Shown: one piece after another, positions 10,631 to 21,970 of the stretch
Position numbering within the stretch: position 1 is the first letter of the stretch
Layout of the letters: each line of letters starts with the position of its first letter
Assembly (NCBI RefSeq): GCF_033807715.1
Contig: NC_084599.1
Coordinates: 34,430,750 to 34,494,749 of the forward strand
Source: Cololabis saira
Taxonomy: Eukaryota; Chordata; Actinopteri; Beloniformes; Belonidae
Reading direction: 5' to 3'
DNA: 64,000 nucleotides
Made by a program: the position numbers and the translations under genes
The notes under the pieces: model-generated
Databases searched by the model: none
What the model was told of the DNA's origin: nothing
Seen by the model: only the letters and a program-made list of their open reading frames with translations

Positions 10631-11525
10631 ATGATAGATAGATCTTTATTGTCATTATCACCATTGTACAACAAAATTAAAAGTGCTCTCCAGTCAGCGC
10701 ATCATATACAAAATAAAATAACTGAAAAATAAATCAATAAAATGAAATAAAAACAAATAAAATAAATGTATATACACATTCACCCCTCCACAAGAACTTT
10801 CATCAACATAGCCTACAATAATTTTTTGTTATGGCACATTAGCTCCTGTTTTTGTTAAAAGTGGTTGTTCCTGTTGGATAAAAGCTGTGTTTGAGGATTT
10901 TACGATGGGGCCGGCCCTAGTCATACTAGCTATACTTCCGGAGGATATGATGGAGAGAGATCTGGCTTCTCTACTGAGAATTCTGCTTTTAGTCGCCAAA
11001 AAAATGATAACAGTCAACTGGCTGAAACGAGAGTCCCCAAGCCTGACACACTGGAGACACACTGGAGGGAGAGGATAAGACATGTGTATGTGATGGAGAA
11101 AATTACAGCAAGATTAAGGCTAAAAACGAACCAGTTCAGTGACCGCTGGGCGCTAATAACAGAAGCATTGACAAAGCTATGAACACTTCCTGTTAGCCTT
11201 TTGTTTTTCATTGTACACGATTGTACCTGTTCTGTTAATATTGATAAAGAGTGTAAATGTGTATTAATCTGTTTGTGTTCAATAAAAAATAAGTAAAAAA
11301 AAAAAAAAAAAAAAGCTGTGTTTGAGTCTGTTTGTCCTTGTTTTCGTGAGTCTGTATCTTTTCCCAGATGGCAGCAGTTCAAACAGCGAGTGTCCAGGGT
11401 GTGAAGTGTCTTTTATTATGTCTTGGGCTTTTTTCTGGCAACGGGAGTGGTGGATGTGTTCCAGTGTGGAGAGAGGGCAGCCGATGATCTTCTGGGCGGT
11501 GGTGATGACCCTCTGGAGTGTTTCC
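10631..11525 (-). mobile_element. Retrotransposon tail split by an L1 insertion
   Basis: The segment beginning GATAGATAGATCTTTATTGTC (10631-10895) resumes at 11312 (AAAGCTGTGTTTGAG...) and runs to about 11520. It is a well-known fish non-LTR tail. The gap is filled by the L1 fragment at 10896-11311. Confidence 0.6.
10896..11311 (+). mobile_element. 5'-truncated L1-type LINE fragment with target duplication
   Basis: Encodes the end of an L1-like ORF2 (LLLVAKKMITVNWLKRESPS) and, after a frameshift, WRKLQQ-like and HVYVMEKI-like sequence, then a 3' UTR with AATAAA and a poly(A) run at 11297-11314. Both sides carry the 15-bp duplication AAAGCTGTGTTTGAG (10881-10895 and 11312-11326), as expected for target-primed reverse transcription. 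Confidence 0.8.
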
Positions 11526-11638
11526 TCAAACTTTATTTATTTATATAGCACCATTCATACATTAGGAATGCAACACATGGTGCTTTACAAGAAGAATAAA
11601 ACATCAAAAACAGAATTTAAAACATCCCATACGACTCT

Positions 11639-11640
<2 letters not shown>

Positions 11641-11737
<97 letters not shown>

Positions 11738-11738
11738 C
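11641..11738. repeat. (ACGC)n microsatellite
   Basis: About 24 perfect ACGC units. Open frames on both strands across it translate only the repeat. Confidence 0.97.
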
Positions 11739-12292
11739 TCTGTCCTCCGTTCAGTGAGCTCTTCAGCCGTATACTCTGGCTCAAAACGGTAAGGATGTCC
11801 ATCATATTCAAAGTCGTCGTCCACCTCAGAATTTGACAAATATTCAGACATGTTTCAAATAACTAACAGTAAACTAACAGTAGCGAACTCCAGCTGTACA
11901 CAGAGCTGCGTCTGCGATGCGCGCACAGAGATGACGTCATGAGTTCAGAGGTCTTGTTTACAAACTGATTTATTTGTTACACACACAGCCCCGGATGTAG
12001 ACAACAGGTCCTGGAAGCAGATCTAGTGATTCATAAAAGAAATGAACAAGTTTCGCGGCAATCATGTGTTATTTAGACGCTGCATCGTCTGTGTCCCGCT
12101 GTGCCCCCATGCGCTACCATTATATGGAGAAGCGGCTCGCAAAAAAACCCTAATATCTTCCAAAGGACTCCAAATGACACCAAACTTGCCTGGGTGAGTA
12201 TACGACCATAAAAAATGCCAGAAATAAGGTCCAGGTTGTAAAAAAACGAACTTTCCCTTTAAGATAGCGAGATTCCTCTCAGCTGCTGTACA

Positions 12293-13172
12293 AACTGAAA
12301 ATATGTAAAATAAATTAATGTAATTTAATTCCCTTTTGTGTTTTAATTTAGTCTCTATTATAGGAATTACACACTTAAGAATGTCCACAACATTTCTGTG
12401 ATTGTGAGCACCTAGTTGTAGTTTGTAAGAGGTTGACAGGTCGTTATTATATATTTCTTGTAAACCCGTCTTAAAATGTAATACTGGACCTCGGTTGGGC
12501 TGGTGGGACGGTGGAAAATGTCCCTCATTTTTAAACCCAAAACCTGACAGGTATGAAAGGTAATCAGAATCATGTTTATTTGGCCAAATCAGGTCAAACA
12601 AGACACGGAATTTGACTCGGTTGTTTTCGCTCACTGTACAGTAAATAGGCAAATAGGCAAATGACAGCTCTTATTAACTTATATACAATTTAAAAAAGTG
12701 AAAGGTGCAGCAGTCGAGGTAGACATGATTATTGAACGGTATTCAAGGTGGTAGGTAATGGTGTGAATGGGGGAAAAAAAAGTGTTGCAAGCCACGAGAA
12801 ATAGCGATATGTAGAAGTGTCAGGAGGGGATTTGGTGTAAAAACAAAAATAACAAACACAAAACGACACAAAACGACACCAAACAACGTACAGAAAGCAA
12901 TGACCCGCTGTGGTGACCTCTACAAATGAAAGAGTCAAAAGAAGTTGCCTTGTAGAAACATTCACTATATTTCTCTTATTGATTCGCAATTGTATTGACC
13001 CTTCTTTTTTAATGTTTATGACTCACTTCTTCCTGAGATCTGTTTCCAAGTGTTTAGGAGATTTTGATCTGCCCCCTGATGTAAACCTGCCCAACAGCCA
13101 TGGTTTCCAGACAATGATGGCTGAACGGTGGGGAAAGCCGGTTGATCTAATTTGTGACGGAACATAGCTGCA
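12293..13172. repeat. Local duplication, copy B
   Basis: Matches 4499-5495 but carries its own insertion at about 12500-12790, which includes a fish retrotransposon tail (ATTTGGCCAAATCAGG to GGAATTTGACTCGG at 12568-12620). The match continues beyond: 13172-13300 corresponds to 6590-6725, so the original duplicated unit was longer and copy A was later opened by the hAT MITE at 5924-6524 and other DNA. Confidence 0.7.
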
Positions 13173-13300
13173 TAACCCATCTTTTAGTGCTCTTTTCTTT
13201 CTCTTTGTGTGTTTAAAAGCATAATAAAAAAAAGTTGTGGGTTTTAGTATCATGCAAACAAAACCACAGGTGAACAACATATAAAATGTTACATCCTGAC

Positions 13301-14545
13301 ATTTGTTTAACAAAAGTGAAGCCTAAAAGAAAAAGAGAAAAAGAGATAAGCAATAATAAGTCTCCCCACGATTTGACTATCAATTTCTCATATTTTGTGA
13401 ATGAGTTTTGGCCAATTTGTCTTTGTGACGTTGCATTAATTCAGTCATTAAGGGGTTCTTAATATTGTTCACATAATTTCTATCTATGTAGTTTTTCTTT
13501 TTGGCTTATTTTTTGTTAAATTGAATATATATCATATAGAATTTCCTTTTGCAGATTAACAAAATTGTTATGAATTACAGTGATTAAAAAAAAAAGTTTT
13601 ATATTTTTGGTTAATTTGAGTTTCATATTTCTGGTTAATCTGAGGTTGCATTTATCCTAACTGTAAAAGCTTTTCCTCTTTTTTAAGTCAAAACAAGATA
13701 CCACTGAATTCAAATAAACTCTGTGTGTGTTTGAAATAAATGTTATGTACTGTTGTTGAATCCCTAAAATGTAAAATGTTTTTTTCTTGTCTAAAATGCA
13801 TAAACTAAACATAAATACTTCATCATAATCCATCTCTTTGTTGGCATGTCCTATAAATTCAAGATTTTACCTCCATGAGCTGAAAACAGGAAGCATTTAT
13901 TGTGAAGGGGAAGAGGCAGACGCAGCGCACTGGAAGAGATGAAGGTTCAATGTTCTGAAAACTCATTTAATGAGCCACAGAGTATTGACATTGCTTCTCA
14001 TCCTCAATGATGTGTTGAGAAACATAACACATTTCATCTTCCTTTATATGATATCGCTAAGATATAAAACACCACTTGGTTTCCTGCTGTCATTTTCAGA
14101 CAACTTTTATCCGCTATGATGACCCTCTCATGTGGATAACAACGTCACAGACATGGACTAAGTGTTCAGGTCAGTTCGTGAAATGTGCAAAACGCATGTG
14201 GTGCATCCTCTAAATGATAAAATACTAGAGTGGACGTTGTAAGATTCAAGCTAGTGTGTATTTTGCTTTCCTGATGTGAAAATGACCAAAATCAGTCCAT
14301 AATAATCAACAGGGGACGAGCAACAAAGGGGTCAGCCTTAACATTAACTGATCTTTAATGGTTTTTTTGTTGCGTCTGTGCTCAATGACTAGGAAAACAA
14401 GGGATTTGAGTTTAAAAAAAATACATGCCTTTGCTTATTTTCTAATTAAATAATTGGTATAGTAACATCTTTTAGAAACATCCTCCAGAATAGTCGCCTC
14501 TAATCATTGTCAGCTGAAACATCTCCTTCTTTGATTGGGTACAAC
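13301..14545. other. Intergenic DNA, nothing recognised
   Basis: AT-rich sequence with no supported exon, RNA gene or clear element end. Confidence 0.4.
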
Positions 14546-15295
14546 CAGTACTGGAGTTGAGGGGGGATGAGGGGGGATGGCATCGCCCCTGAAATAAAAA
14601 CGGTCAAAATCAACCCCCCTGTAAAACTGCCATCCCCCTTTCTATCCCTTATGTAATTTCATCAATGAATGTGGTTTTACTGCTATTTCAACATTTAGAG
14701 TCATCACCAGAAAAATAACACCAGAAAATAACTTATTTGACAATTTTTGCCTGTTTCAAGTAAATTTTCCCTTGAAATAAATAGGAAAATCTGCCAGTGG
14801 GACAAGATTTATCTACAAGCAAAAAAATATTGTTCCACTGGCAGATTTTTCTACTTAATTCAAGTGAAAATCTACTTGAAACGGGTGAAAATTGCAGTTT
14901 TTTTCCATTGATGAGTCTTGTTTTAAGTGTAATGAGATTTTTTTACTAAAATGAGACATTTTAACTAGAAATAAGACAAATATTCTTGTTAAGATTTTGA
15001 GTTTTTGCAGTGATCCATTTTACTTATCCTGTGAAGGACAGAGGCATATTGATAAGTTCAGAAAAGTGTTTTTTATTGTTGTGTTTTGATGTATTTGATG
15101 TAAGCCCAGTGGATATCTAAAGCTTACAGAAGGCTGCATTTAACTGCTGCTATGTCATTCCTGCAGTATTTCTGCAGGTGTTTTGGTCAATGCTATCATT
15201 TGTAATATATTATATTATTAATCAGCAAAAATTATCTGTCCCCATATGATAAAATCCACCATCCCCCCTGATTTTGTTTTACAACTCGAGTACTG
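14546..15295. mobile_element. MITE with CAGTACT(G/C)GAGTTG ends, copy 1
   Basis: Begins CAGTACTGGAGTTGAGG and ends with the complement of CAGTACTCGAGTTGTAA. Inside is a shorter inverted repeat around CTGCCAGTGGGACAAGAT / ATCTTGTTCCACTGGCAG. Flanking octamers GGTACAAC and AGTACAAT agree at 6 of 8 positions, suggesting a decayed 8-bp target duplication. Confidence 0.75.
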
Positions 15296-15862
15296 AGTAC
15301 AATTGACAAATCTTTATTGTAAGTGCTATACTGTCACATATAATCCTCCCTTTTGTTGACGTTTTACCGCTCTGCTGTCTGCGTTAATGCACTTTTACAG
15401 CATTTTATGCCAGCAATTTTAACCCATTATTCCTCCCACACATGCACCTGTCGGTCGGTTCACGTGGTGGACGCTGTGCACGCCATCTTAGGCTTCAGAC
15501 TGACCAAAGATGCACACGCTGATTATTTTCCTGAGCCAATTAGGTTTGTGTCTGTTTCATCCATTTATCCTGTAGCTCCCCCTGAAAGATTGCTCCCCGA
15601 CTGAATGTCTCAGGGAGATATGAACAATCACATTAGGACAGATTACATCTCCAAATTTCACATTGTGGTGTTTGCGTTACGAACTGAACCCAGAGTTCAA
15701 TATTTTACTGCTCCAAAAGCCTCTGATGCCGTTTCTTATTTAAGCGAGAGTACAAAAGTCAATTGACAGAGCGAACTAAATAAAACACTGTTTTGCACAA
15801 TATCCTGTATCTTCCGGAGGTATTTACGTTTAAGCATCTTTTCACTGCTGAACCTCTGTAAC
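15296..15862. other. Spacer between the inverted MITE copies
   Basis: 567 bases that would form the loop of the large inverted repeat. No supported gene. Confidence 0.5.
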
Positions 15863-16600
15863 CAGTACTCGAGTTGTAAAAAGAAAAATCAGGGGGGATG
15901 GTGGATTTTATCATATGGGGACAGATAATTTGTGCTGATTACAAATAATATAATATATTACAAATAATAGCACTGACCAAAACAACTACAGAAATACTGC
16001 AGGAATGACATAGCAGCAGTTAAATGCAGCCTTCTGTAAGCTTTAAATATCCACTGGGCTTACATCAAATACATCAAAACACAAAAACATAAAACACTTT
16101 TCTGAACTTATCAATATCCCTCCGTCCTTCACAGGATAAGTAAAATGGATCACTGCAAAAACTCAAAATAAGAATATTTGTCCTATTTCTAGTTAAAATG
16201 TCTCATTTTAGTAAAAAAATCTTATTACACTTAAAACAAGACTCATCACTGGAAAAAACAACAATTTTCACCTGTTTCAAGTAGATTTTCACTTAAAATA
16301 AGTAGAAAAATCTGCCAGTGGAACAAGATTTTTTTTGCTTGTAATGAGAAGATAAATCTTGTCCCACTGGCAGATTTTTCTAATTTACTTTAAATTTACT
16401 TGAAACAGGTGAAAATTGTCAAATAAGTTATTTTTCTGGTGATGACTGTAAATGTTGAAATAGCAGTAAAACCACATTCATTGATGAAATGACATAAGGG
16501 ATGGAAAGGGGGGATGGCAGTTTTACAGGGGGGATGATTTTGACCGTTTTTATTTCAGGGGGGATGCCATCCCCCTCATCCGCCCTCAACTCCAGTACTG
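15863..16600. mobile_element. MITE with CAGTACT(G/C)GAGTTG ends, copy 2 (inverted)
   Basis: Same family as 14546-15295 in the opposite orientation, with perfect 8-bp flanks TCTGTAAC on both sides (15855-15862 and 16601-16608). The exact 8-bp duplication places the family with hAT-type elements. Ends differ slightly from copy 1, so it is an independent insertion and not a simple inversion. Confidence 0.8.
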
Positions 16601-17137
16601 TCTGTAACAAGTTGAAGTTGTAATGAAATAATCTCTGCTCCTCTGAAAGGACACGGCTGTGAAAAATGTTCTTTAGATATTCAGTGTACGGGGGGGGACA
16701 TGTGACGTGAGAGCTGAGGCCTGAGAAAAGGCCGGCGAGGCTCTCACTGAAAGAGCTCCACTATTTAAAGTATTGACTCTGCAGCTGAAAAATAACCCCA
16801 GATTAAACGGGTTACCTCACATACTTTCGGGGTCACAGGCCTCGAATGCATCGGCAACCTGGAACTCTGCCGTGTTTCATCTCTGCATTGTCTTGCACTT
16901 GATAATTTGAAGGCTGAAATGGAAACACGTGGTGGTTTCTGTAATGTGATAGACGGTAATTACATCCCACCATGATGCGAGGAAACCTTTCCTGCCCCGC
17001 TGCCGTTGTTATTCAGCCTATTGGCATCAAACATGTCAGTGGAATTCAATAAACATAGTCTGGCTCAGAGTATCAGCCAAGGACGTGAGTTAGGTCCGTT
17101 TACGGCCCTGCATCCCCCTCCTGCCCAGGCTACAATC

Positions 17138-17842
17138 CAGAGGTGTCAAGTAAAGAAGTACATATACTTTGTTACCTTACTTAAGTAGAAATTTTGGTTA
17201 TCTATACTTCACTGGAGTAATTATTTTTCAGCTGACTTTTTACTTTTACTCCTTACATTTTCACGCAATTATCTGTACTTTTTACTCCTTACATTTTAAA
17301 AACAGCCTCGTTACTCTATTTCATTTCGGCCTTTAAAAAAAACTATCCAGTTAAATTGCTCCATCCGGATAGAGTGAATTTGGTTGTGGTTGTTTCAGAT
17401 GTTCTTGTCCAGTTTTGTTCTTACATCCGTTCCCTCAGATTCCTGCAACTAAACTTGGATGTACATTCCAATAAAGGTTAGGATAAATGATAACATGCCT
17501 CTGAAGTTTGACTTTTTGCACCATTACAATACTTATAGGCAACTAGTCATCATATCTCCTGCTCTCTGAAACACATGTTAATGCTCAATAGTACACATAT
17601 ATGGTTCTTTAATATATTTGCATTATACTAAGATGCATTCATTTTCAATGGCTTTTGTCCTTAATGGCTTTTCCCCCCTTACATTACTTTTACTTTTATA
17701 CTTTAAGTAGTTTTGAAACCAGTACTTTTATACTTTTACTTGAGAAAAAAAACTTGAGTTGCTACTTCTACAGGAGTATTTTTAAACTCTAGTATCTATA
17801 CTTTTACCTGAGTAATGAATGTGAATACTTTTGACACCTCTG
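17138..17842. mobile_element. hAT MITE, CAGAGGTGTCAA ends
   Basis: Starts CAGAGGTGTCAAGTAAAG and ends CTTTTGACACCTCTG, flanked by CTACAATC at 17130-17137 and 17843-17850. The interior is rich in TACTTTTACT-like repeats and has no transposase. Confidence 0.85.
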
Positions 17843-17850
17843 CTACAATC

Positions 17851-18526
17851 ACACACGCAAATGAAAGGTGATAAAATATGTTTTAATATGTCGTTCAGCC
17901 CGACAGGACTTGGAAGGTTCAACCGCCTCCCTGCACGAGGCAGCCGCCGACGGCCTCGGCTGTTTTCTGTCAACACGAGGGAAACCGTAAAAACCTTGTC
18001 CGGCTAAACATGTCCCTGTTTCACAAACATCCTAAGTGGGACCTCTAATGACCGAAGGGAAACGCGGCGCAGAGCAGCTCGCAGCTCCATCAGCAGCAGC
18101 ATAATGGCCGCATGATGGACTGTCAACATTGACTCTTTTCCTTCATATGGCCCAAACTGCTGTAAAGCAAAAGACAACCAGGCCATCACGGTGTTGTAAA
18201 CACGCAAAACATCTGTCTGACGGCGGGGGGGAATCACTTTGCATGCCTTAATTAGGGTCAGTGGATGAAATCATGTAATGGGAGGAAGGTCGTGGAGGCC
18301 GCACCTCTTCTAATATGATTGTGAGCTGGAGGTTGTAAAAGTGCTCGTGCTCGTAACTGTGTTTAAGATGGCTGGAGAAGGTAATGGTGGAGACAACCGG
18401 ACGCATACAAAAACACGAGTGTGTGTGTATGTTGGTGTGTGTGTGTGTGTGTCTCTGGGATGGGCTAAGGGTCAGTCACAGGGAGGCGGGGAGATGATGG
18501 ACATTGATGAAGTGAAAGGTGGATGG
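17851..18526. other. Upstream region of insl5
   Basis: No exon seen. It contains a short (GT)n run at 18420-18455, and should hold the proximal regulatory DNA of the insulin-family gene. Confidence 0.4.
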
Positions 18527-18533
18527 TATAAAA
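18527..18533 (+). promoter_or_regulatory. insl5: TATA box of insl5
   Basis: TATAAAA in GGATGGTATAAAACC lies 118 bases before the start codon, predicting a transcription start near 18558 and a 5' UTR of about 85 bases. No splice is needed between it and the ATG. Confidence 0.7.
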
Positions 18534-18644
18534 CCAAGGGAGATGCAAGAGCTGGATCAAGGACGGCGTTACAGCGCTACGAAGAGAAGATACCGGACAG
18601 AAAGATAACGCAGAGCAACTGCAACAGACAGCCAGGCGTCCAGC

Positions 18645-20513
18645 ATGCGTGTCCTGGTGGTTTTGCCGTTACTCTTGTGCGCGGTGGCGAGTGTGCACCA
18701 GGCGAGGGCAGAGGTGAAGACGGTGAAGCTGTGCGGGCGAGAGTTCCTGAGGGCCGTCGTCTACACCTGCGGAGGCTCCCGCTGGAGGAGGTTCTTCACC
18801 GAACCAGACATGAACGGTGAGAAAAGGCTGATCTTTATCTCCACACCAACATTACATCTGTTTCAAACACCAAAGAGGTGTTGAAATAAAACTGTGGTTG
18901 TCAAAAGAAATTGAATAAAACATTGGTGGTTGGTTAATTAGTTCGTAGGGTCTTCCTTACACCTTGCTACTGTATTTATTCCTTATATTTCACTTATTAA
19001 TATGCTCAACACAAAGTTTTTTTTTTGGCTTCTGCAGATATACACATTTTCTGAAGCCTACTAGGAAAATTTTTGTGAGATAGAAATTAATGAGACTCTT
19101 CCTTCCCAAAGAATCCAGAGCTGACCTGATCAACTCTGTTCAAGTTATTGAATGTAAATAAAAAAATAAAAATAAAATTAAGAAAAAAGGATATTGAATA
19201 AAAATGCTCATGTTCAGGTCAATCAGGTCTAATATAAATTCAAAGTTTATGAAGTTTACCGAACTCTTTTAGTTTAGTTTTAATTGTTGCTGTCAACCAG
19301 GAGCCAGTCTGAGGAAGACGTCTTTATAATGTGGTTAACCATCTTCTTTTTTTTCTTTCCTGACTATTATTTTATTCTAAAACCTTATTCTACGATCTGA
19401 TGTGACATGTGGGTGCGTTTGCTTTTCAAGAGTGGAGCAACACACTAATAAGTGTAATAACTAAAAACCCCTAAGCTGTAATGAGTACAGCTGCTTTCCT
19501 TTTCTTTCTTGTTTTCTTCTTCTTACATGCCGTCTAAATTAACGTAAAACAATAGCAGGCTTCTCTGTGTGGGCGAACTGGGGATCTGAGATCGTGTTAC
19601 TGCATCGATCGACTGTCTGCGGAGCGGTGGGGGAACAGATGTGTTATCATGGTGGAGGTGGTCACACATCACCGGCAACATGCTGGAGGCAGCTGCCTCC
19701 TCCTCCTGTCTCCTGCATAAATCCAGTTAACGTTTCAGACGTGCTCGTAGGAAAATAGGAAGCTGGAACCGTCGACAGCAGAGAGTGCAGGGTTTTATCA
19801 GTGCAGTCACTTATCTGAATTACGGAAGAGTATTAGGGCCATGCAGGAGAAAAAATAGTTTGAGAGGCGAAGATTTTTTTTTTTATTGTGCACTTCGAGA
19901 AAAAAAGTCCAAATGTCGAGATTAATGTTGAAATACAATTTTGAGAAAAAAAGTCTAAATTTCGTGAATAAAGTCGAAATTTCGCCTTTTTTCTCGACAT
20001 TTACTTTTTTCTCGAAATTGTACTTCAACATTAATCTTGACTTTTCGACTTTTTTCTCGACATTTTGACTTTTTTCTCAACATTTCGACTTTTTTCTCAA
20101 CATTTCGACTTTACTCACGAAATTTTGACTTTTTTCCCCGAAACATTTCAACTTTTTTCTCGAAATTGTACTTCAACATTAATCTCGACATTTCAACTTT
20201 TTTCTCGAAGTGCATAATGAAAAAAAAAAATCTTCCTCCTCTAAAATATTATTTTTATTTTTCTCCTGCCCGGCCCTAATACTCTTCGTAAAATTACACA
20301 GGACCGACATGAGAACAGAAATCACAATCGTGGAAAGAGAAGTAAAGTGAAACGCTGACATCCCTCTCCGTTGTGTTTGCAGGTGAGCAGAGCAGCTTGG
20401 AGAGCCTCAGCAGCCTGGGCTCGGACTGGGCTAAACGGGACATTAACAACATCCTGACCACCATGTGCTGTCAGGTGGGCTGCAGAAAGAGTGACCTCAC
20501 ATATCTCTGCTGA
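18645..20513 (+). CDS. insl5: Insulin-like peptide 5 (relaxin family), two exons
   Basis: Join 18645-18816 and 20383-20513; donor CG|GTGAGA, acceptor TTTGCAG|GT, intron phase 1 as usual in the insulin/relaxin family. The 100-residue prepropeptide has a signal peptide (1 to about 22, ending HQARA), a B chain with KLCGREFLRAVVYTCGGSRWRR, a short connecting peptide of roughly 28 residues ending AKR, and an A chain with MCCQVGCRKSDLTYLC (CC-x3-C-x8-C). Six cysteines for the three disulfides are present, and basic processing sites flank the connecting peptide. The product would be a secreted heterodimeric peptide hormone; INSL5 acts on the G-protein-coupled receptor RXFP4 in mammals. Identity as insl5 rests on the SGIP1 neighbour (synteny with human 1p31.3) and the RWRR end of the B chain; the GREF...TCGGSRW core also resembles rln3. 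The fish a/b paralogue is not decided. The intron contains a MITE (19820-20290). Confidence 0.85.
19820..20290. mobile_element. MITE in the insl5 intron with TCGAGAAAAAAGTC repeats
   Basis: Ends match as inverted repeats over about 20 bases (ACGGAAGAGTATTAGGGCC and its complement). The interior consists of reiterated TTTTTTCTCGA and CATTTCGAC units on both strands, making it largely palindromic. Confidence 0.75.
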
Positions 20514-21020
20514 GGATGACCCCTCCCTTTTGCTTCTCACTTGCCTCATTTGAGCTGCCAAAAGGACTTTGTTCTCTCCCGTTTTTTTCCTCTCCTAAAA
20601 AAACCAACAAAAACAAAACAAAAAAACCAACCGAACCCCAATATGATGGCTGTGGAACCGGTGGGGCCTGTAGATGTGAATGTCTGTGTGTCAACCCAAC
20701 GTTGAGCATGTGTGCAGCCACAAGTGTCTCGCTGATCTGATTACGGTTCTGAGGTTCTGCGTGAAACCATGACGGACTGTGTCCTGTACTTGTATCTAGA
20801 ATGAATCCACAGGATCACAAGGGAAATTTTCACCTCGTCTTTGATGTCTTTATAAGAAACTTAAAAGTGTATTCTGCCCAGTACTAACTTAGGTAGGAGC
20901 ACTGGGTGATAAATGGGGAAAAAAACTTGGGATAAAAATATATTTAAAAAAAAAAAACAAAAAAAAACAAACAAACTGTATTCTGTCTTTTCACAGATGT
21001 CAAATAAATATTCTTGCACA
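20514..21020 (+). other. insl5: insl5 3' UTR
   Basis: About 500 bases from the stop codon to just past an AATAAA at 21003-21008 followed by a TGTGTGTCC-type GT-rich stretch, the expected arrangement of a vertebrate cleavage site. Confidence 0.6.
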
Positions 21021-21133
21021 CCGTGTGTCCATCCTCTGTGGTGCTTCTTACATTAGGGACTTGGTGTTTTTTTTTTTTTTCTTTTTTTTCTTTTTTAACA
21101 TACAGTGCAAACAACGACAAAAGACGACATCAT

Positions 21134-21135
<2 letters not shown>

Positions 21136-21171
<36 letters not shown>
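21136..21171. repeat. (GT)n microsatellite
   Basis: About 18 GT units. Lies between the convergent genes. Confidence 0.95.
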
Positions 21172-21174
<3 letters not shown>

Positions 21175-21970
21175 AAGATGATGAAAGTAGATACATACAT
21201 TGAGAATATTAATTCGAGAGTAAACAGATAAATAATTATCATATAGTGTGGTGTAGCACAATATCATATAAATATAGTATAATAATATAGTAATATCCTA
21301 ATATAACATAATTTTTATAAAATATTATAACATATAACCAAATGGTATCACCATACTATAATATATAACAATATAATAATACTATAGTTTAACATCCCAT
21401 GAGATTTCATAACTTGATATAATAATACACTATGAAACAATATATAATGATAATGCCAGGAATAATAATTAGAGTTAGAATTGGTAATTTATGTATTGCA
21501 ATGAGGGGTGAGGTCAGGCCGGGGCGTCAGGGAAGCGAGCAGGAGGCCCCCACCAGACTCCAGTTGCCCGACTTGGGACTTGGTGTTATCTGCATATATT
21601 TAAATATATTTTAATGAGATGAGAACAACTGAACTTTATGTCCTCTGTAACAGGCTGCAGGGTACCCTGAGTGTTTGAAGTGGAACAGTTTCTAAAGAAT
21701 AGCGTTTATAGCCAAGGTGTTTTAGCCCAGCTGTCACTGGAAGTGGGTATTTTCTAAGGGCACACTGTTAATAAGTGAATAGGGTGAAGCAATGTTCAGT
21801 GGGAGAGAAAAACAACTAATAATGGCCATTTAAAGCTGCATATCTTTATATGATTCCATATAAATTCATCACATAATTGCTTAAGATATTTCAGCCTGGA
21901 TTAAAGTGGCGATCCAACACCACTATCAATCAGAGCCAATCGCAAACACGCTCTAAAAAGGAATACACAT
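21172..21970. other. Intergenic DNA between convergent genes
   Basis: Begins with a very AT-rich stretch of ATAATATA-like sequence (21236-21440). No gene seen. Confidence 0.4.

Noticed and set aside
11322..11851. Open frames with Thr-His-Ala-Arg or Cys-Val-Arg-Ala repeats
   Set aside because: They come from the ACGC microsatellite and adjacent retrotransposon tail.
12062..12652. 196-codon minus-strand frame
   Set aside because: It spans a duplicated non-coding block and a retrotransposon tail, and shows no family resemblance. Copy A of the duplication does not keep the frame.
12910..13313. Frames conserved between the duplicated blocks (ending AERWGKPVDLICDGT)
   Set aside because: The two copies differ by indels that break the frame between them, so the similarity reflects DNA duplication and not protein constraint.
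18645..20513. Naming the hormone gene rln3
   Set aside because: The B-chain core resembles relaxin-3, but convergent adjacency to sgip1 and the RWRR B-chain end favour insl5. Not fully excluded.
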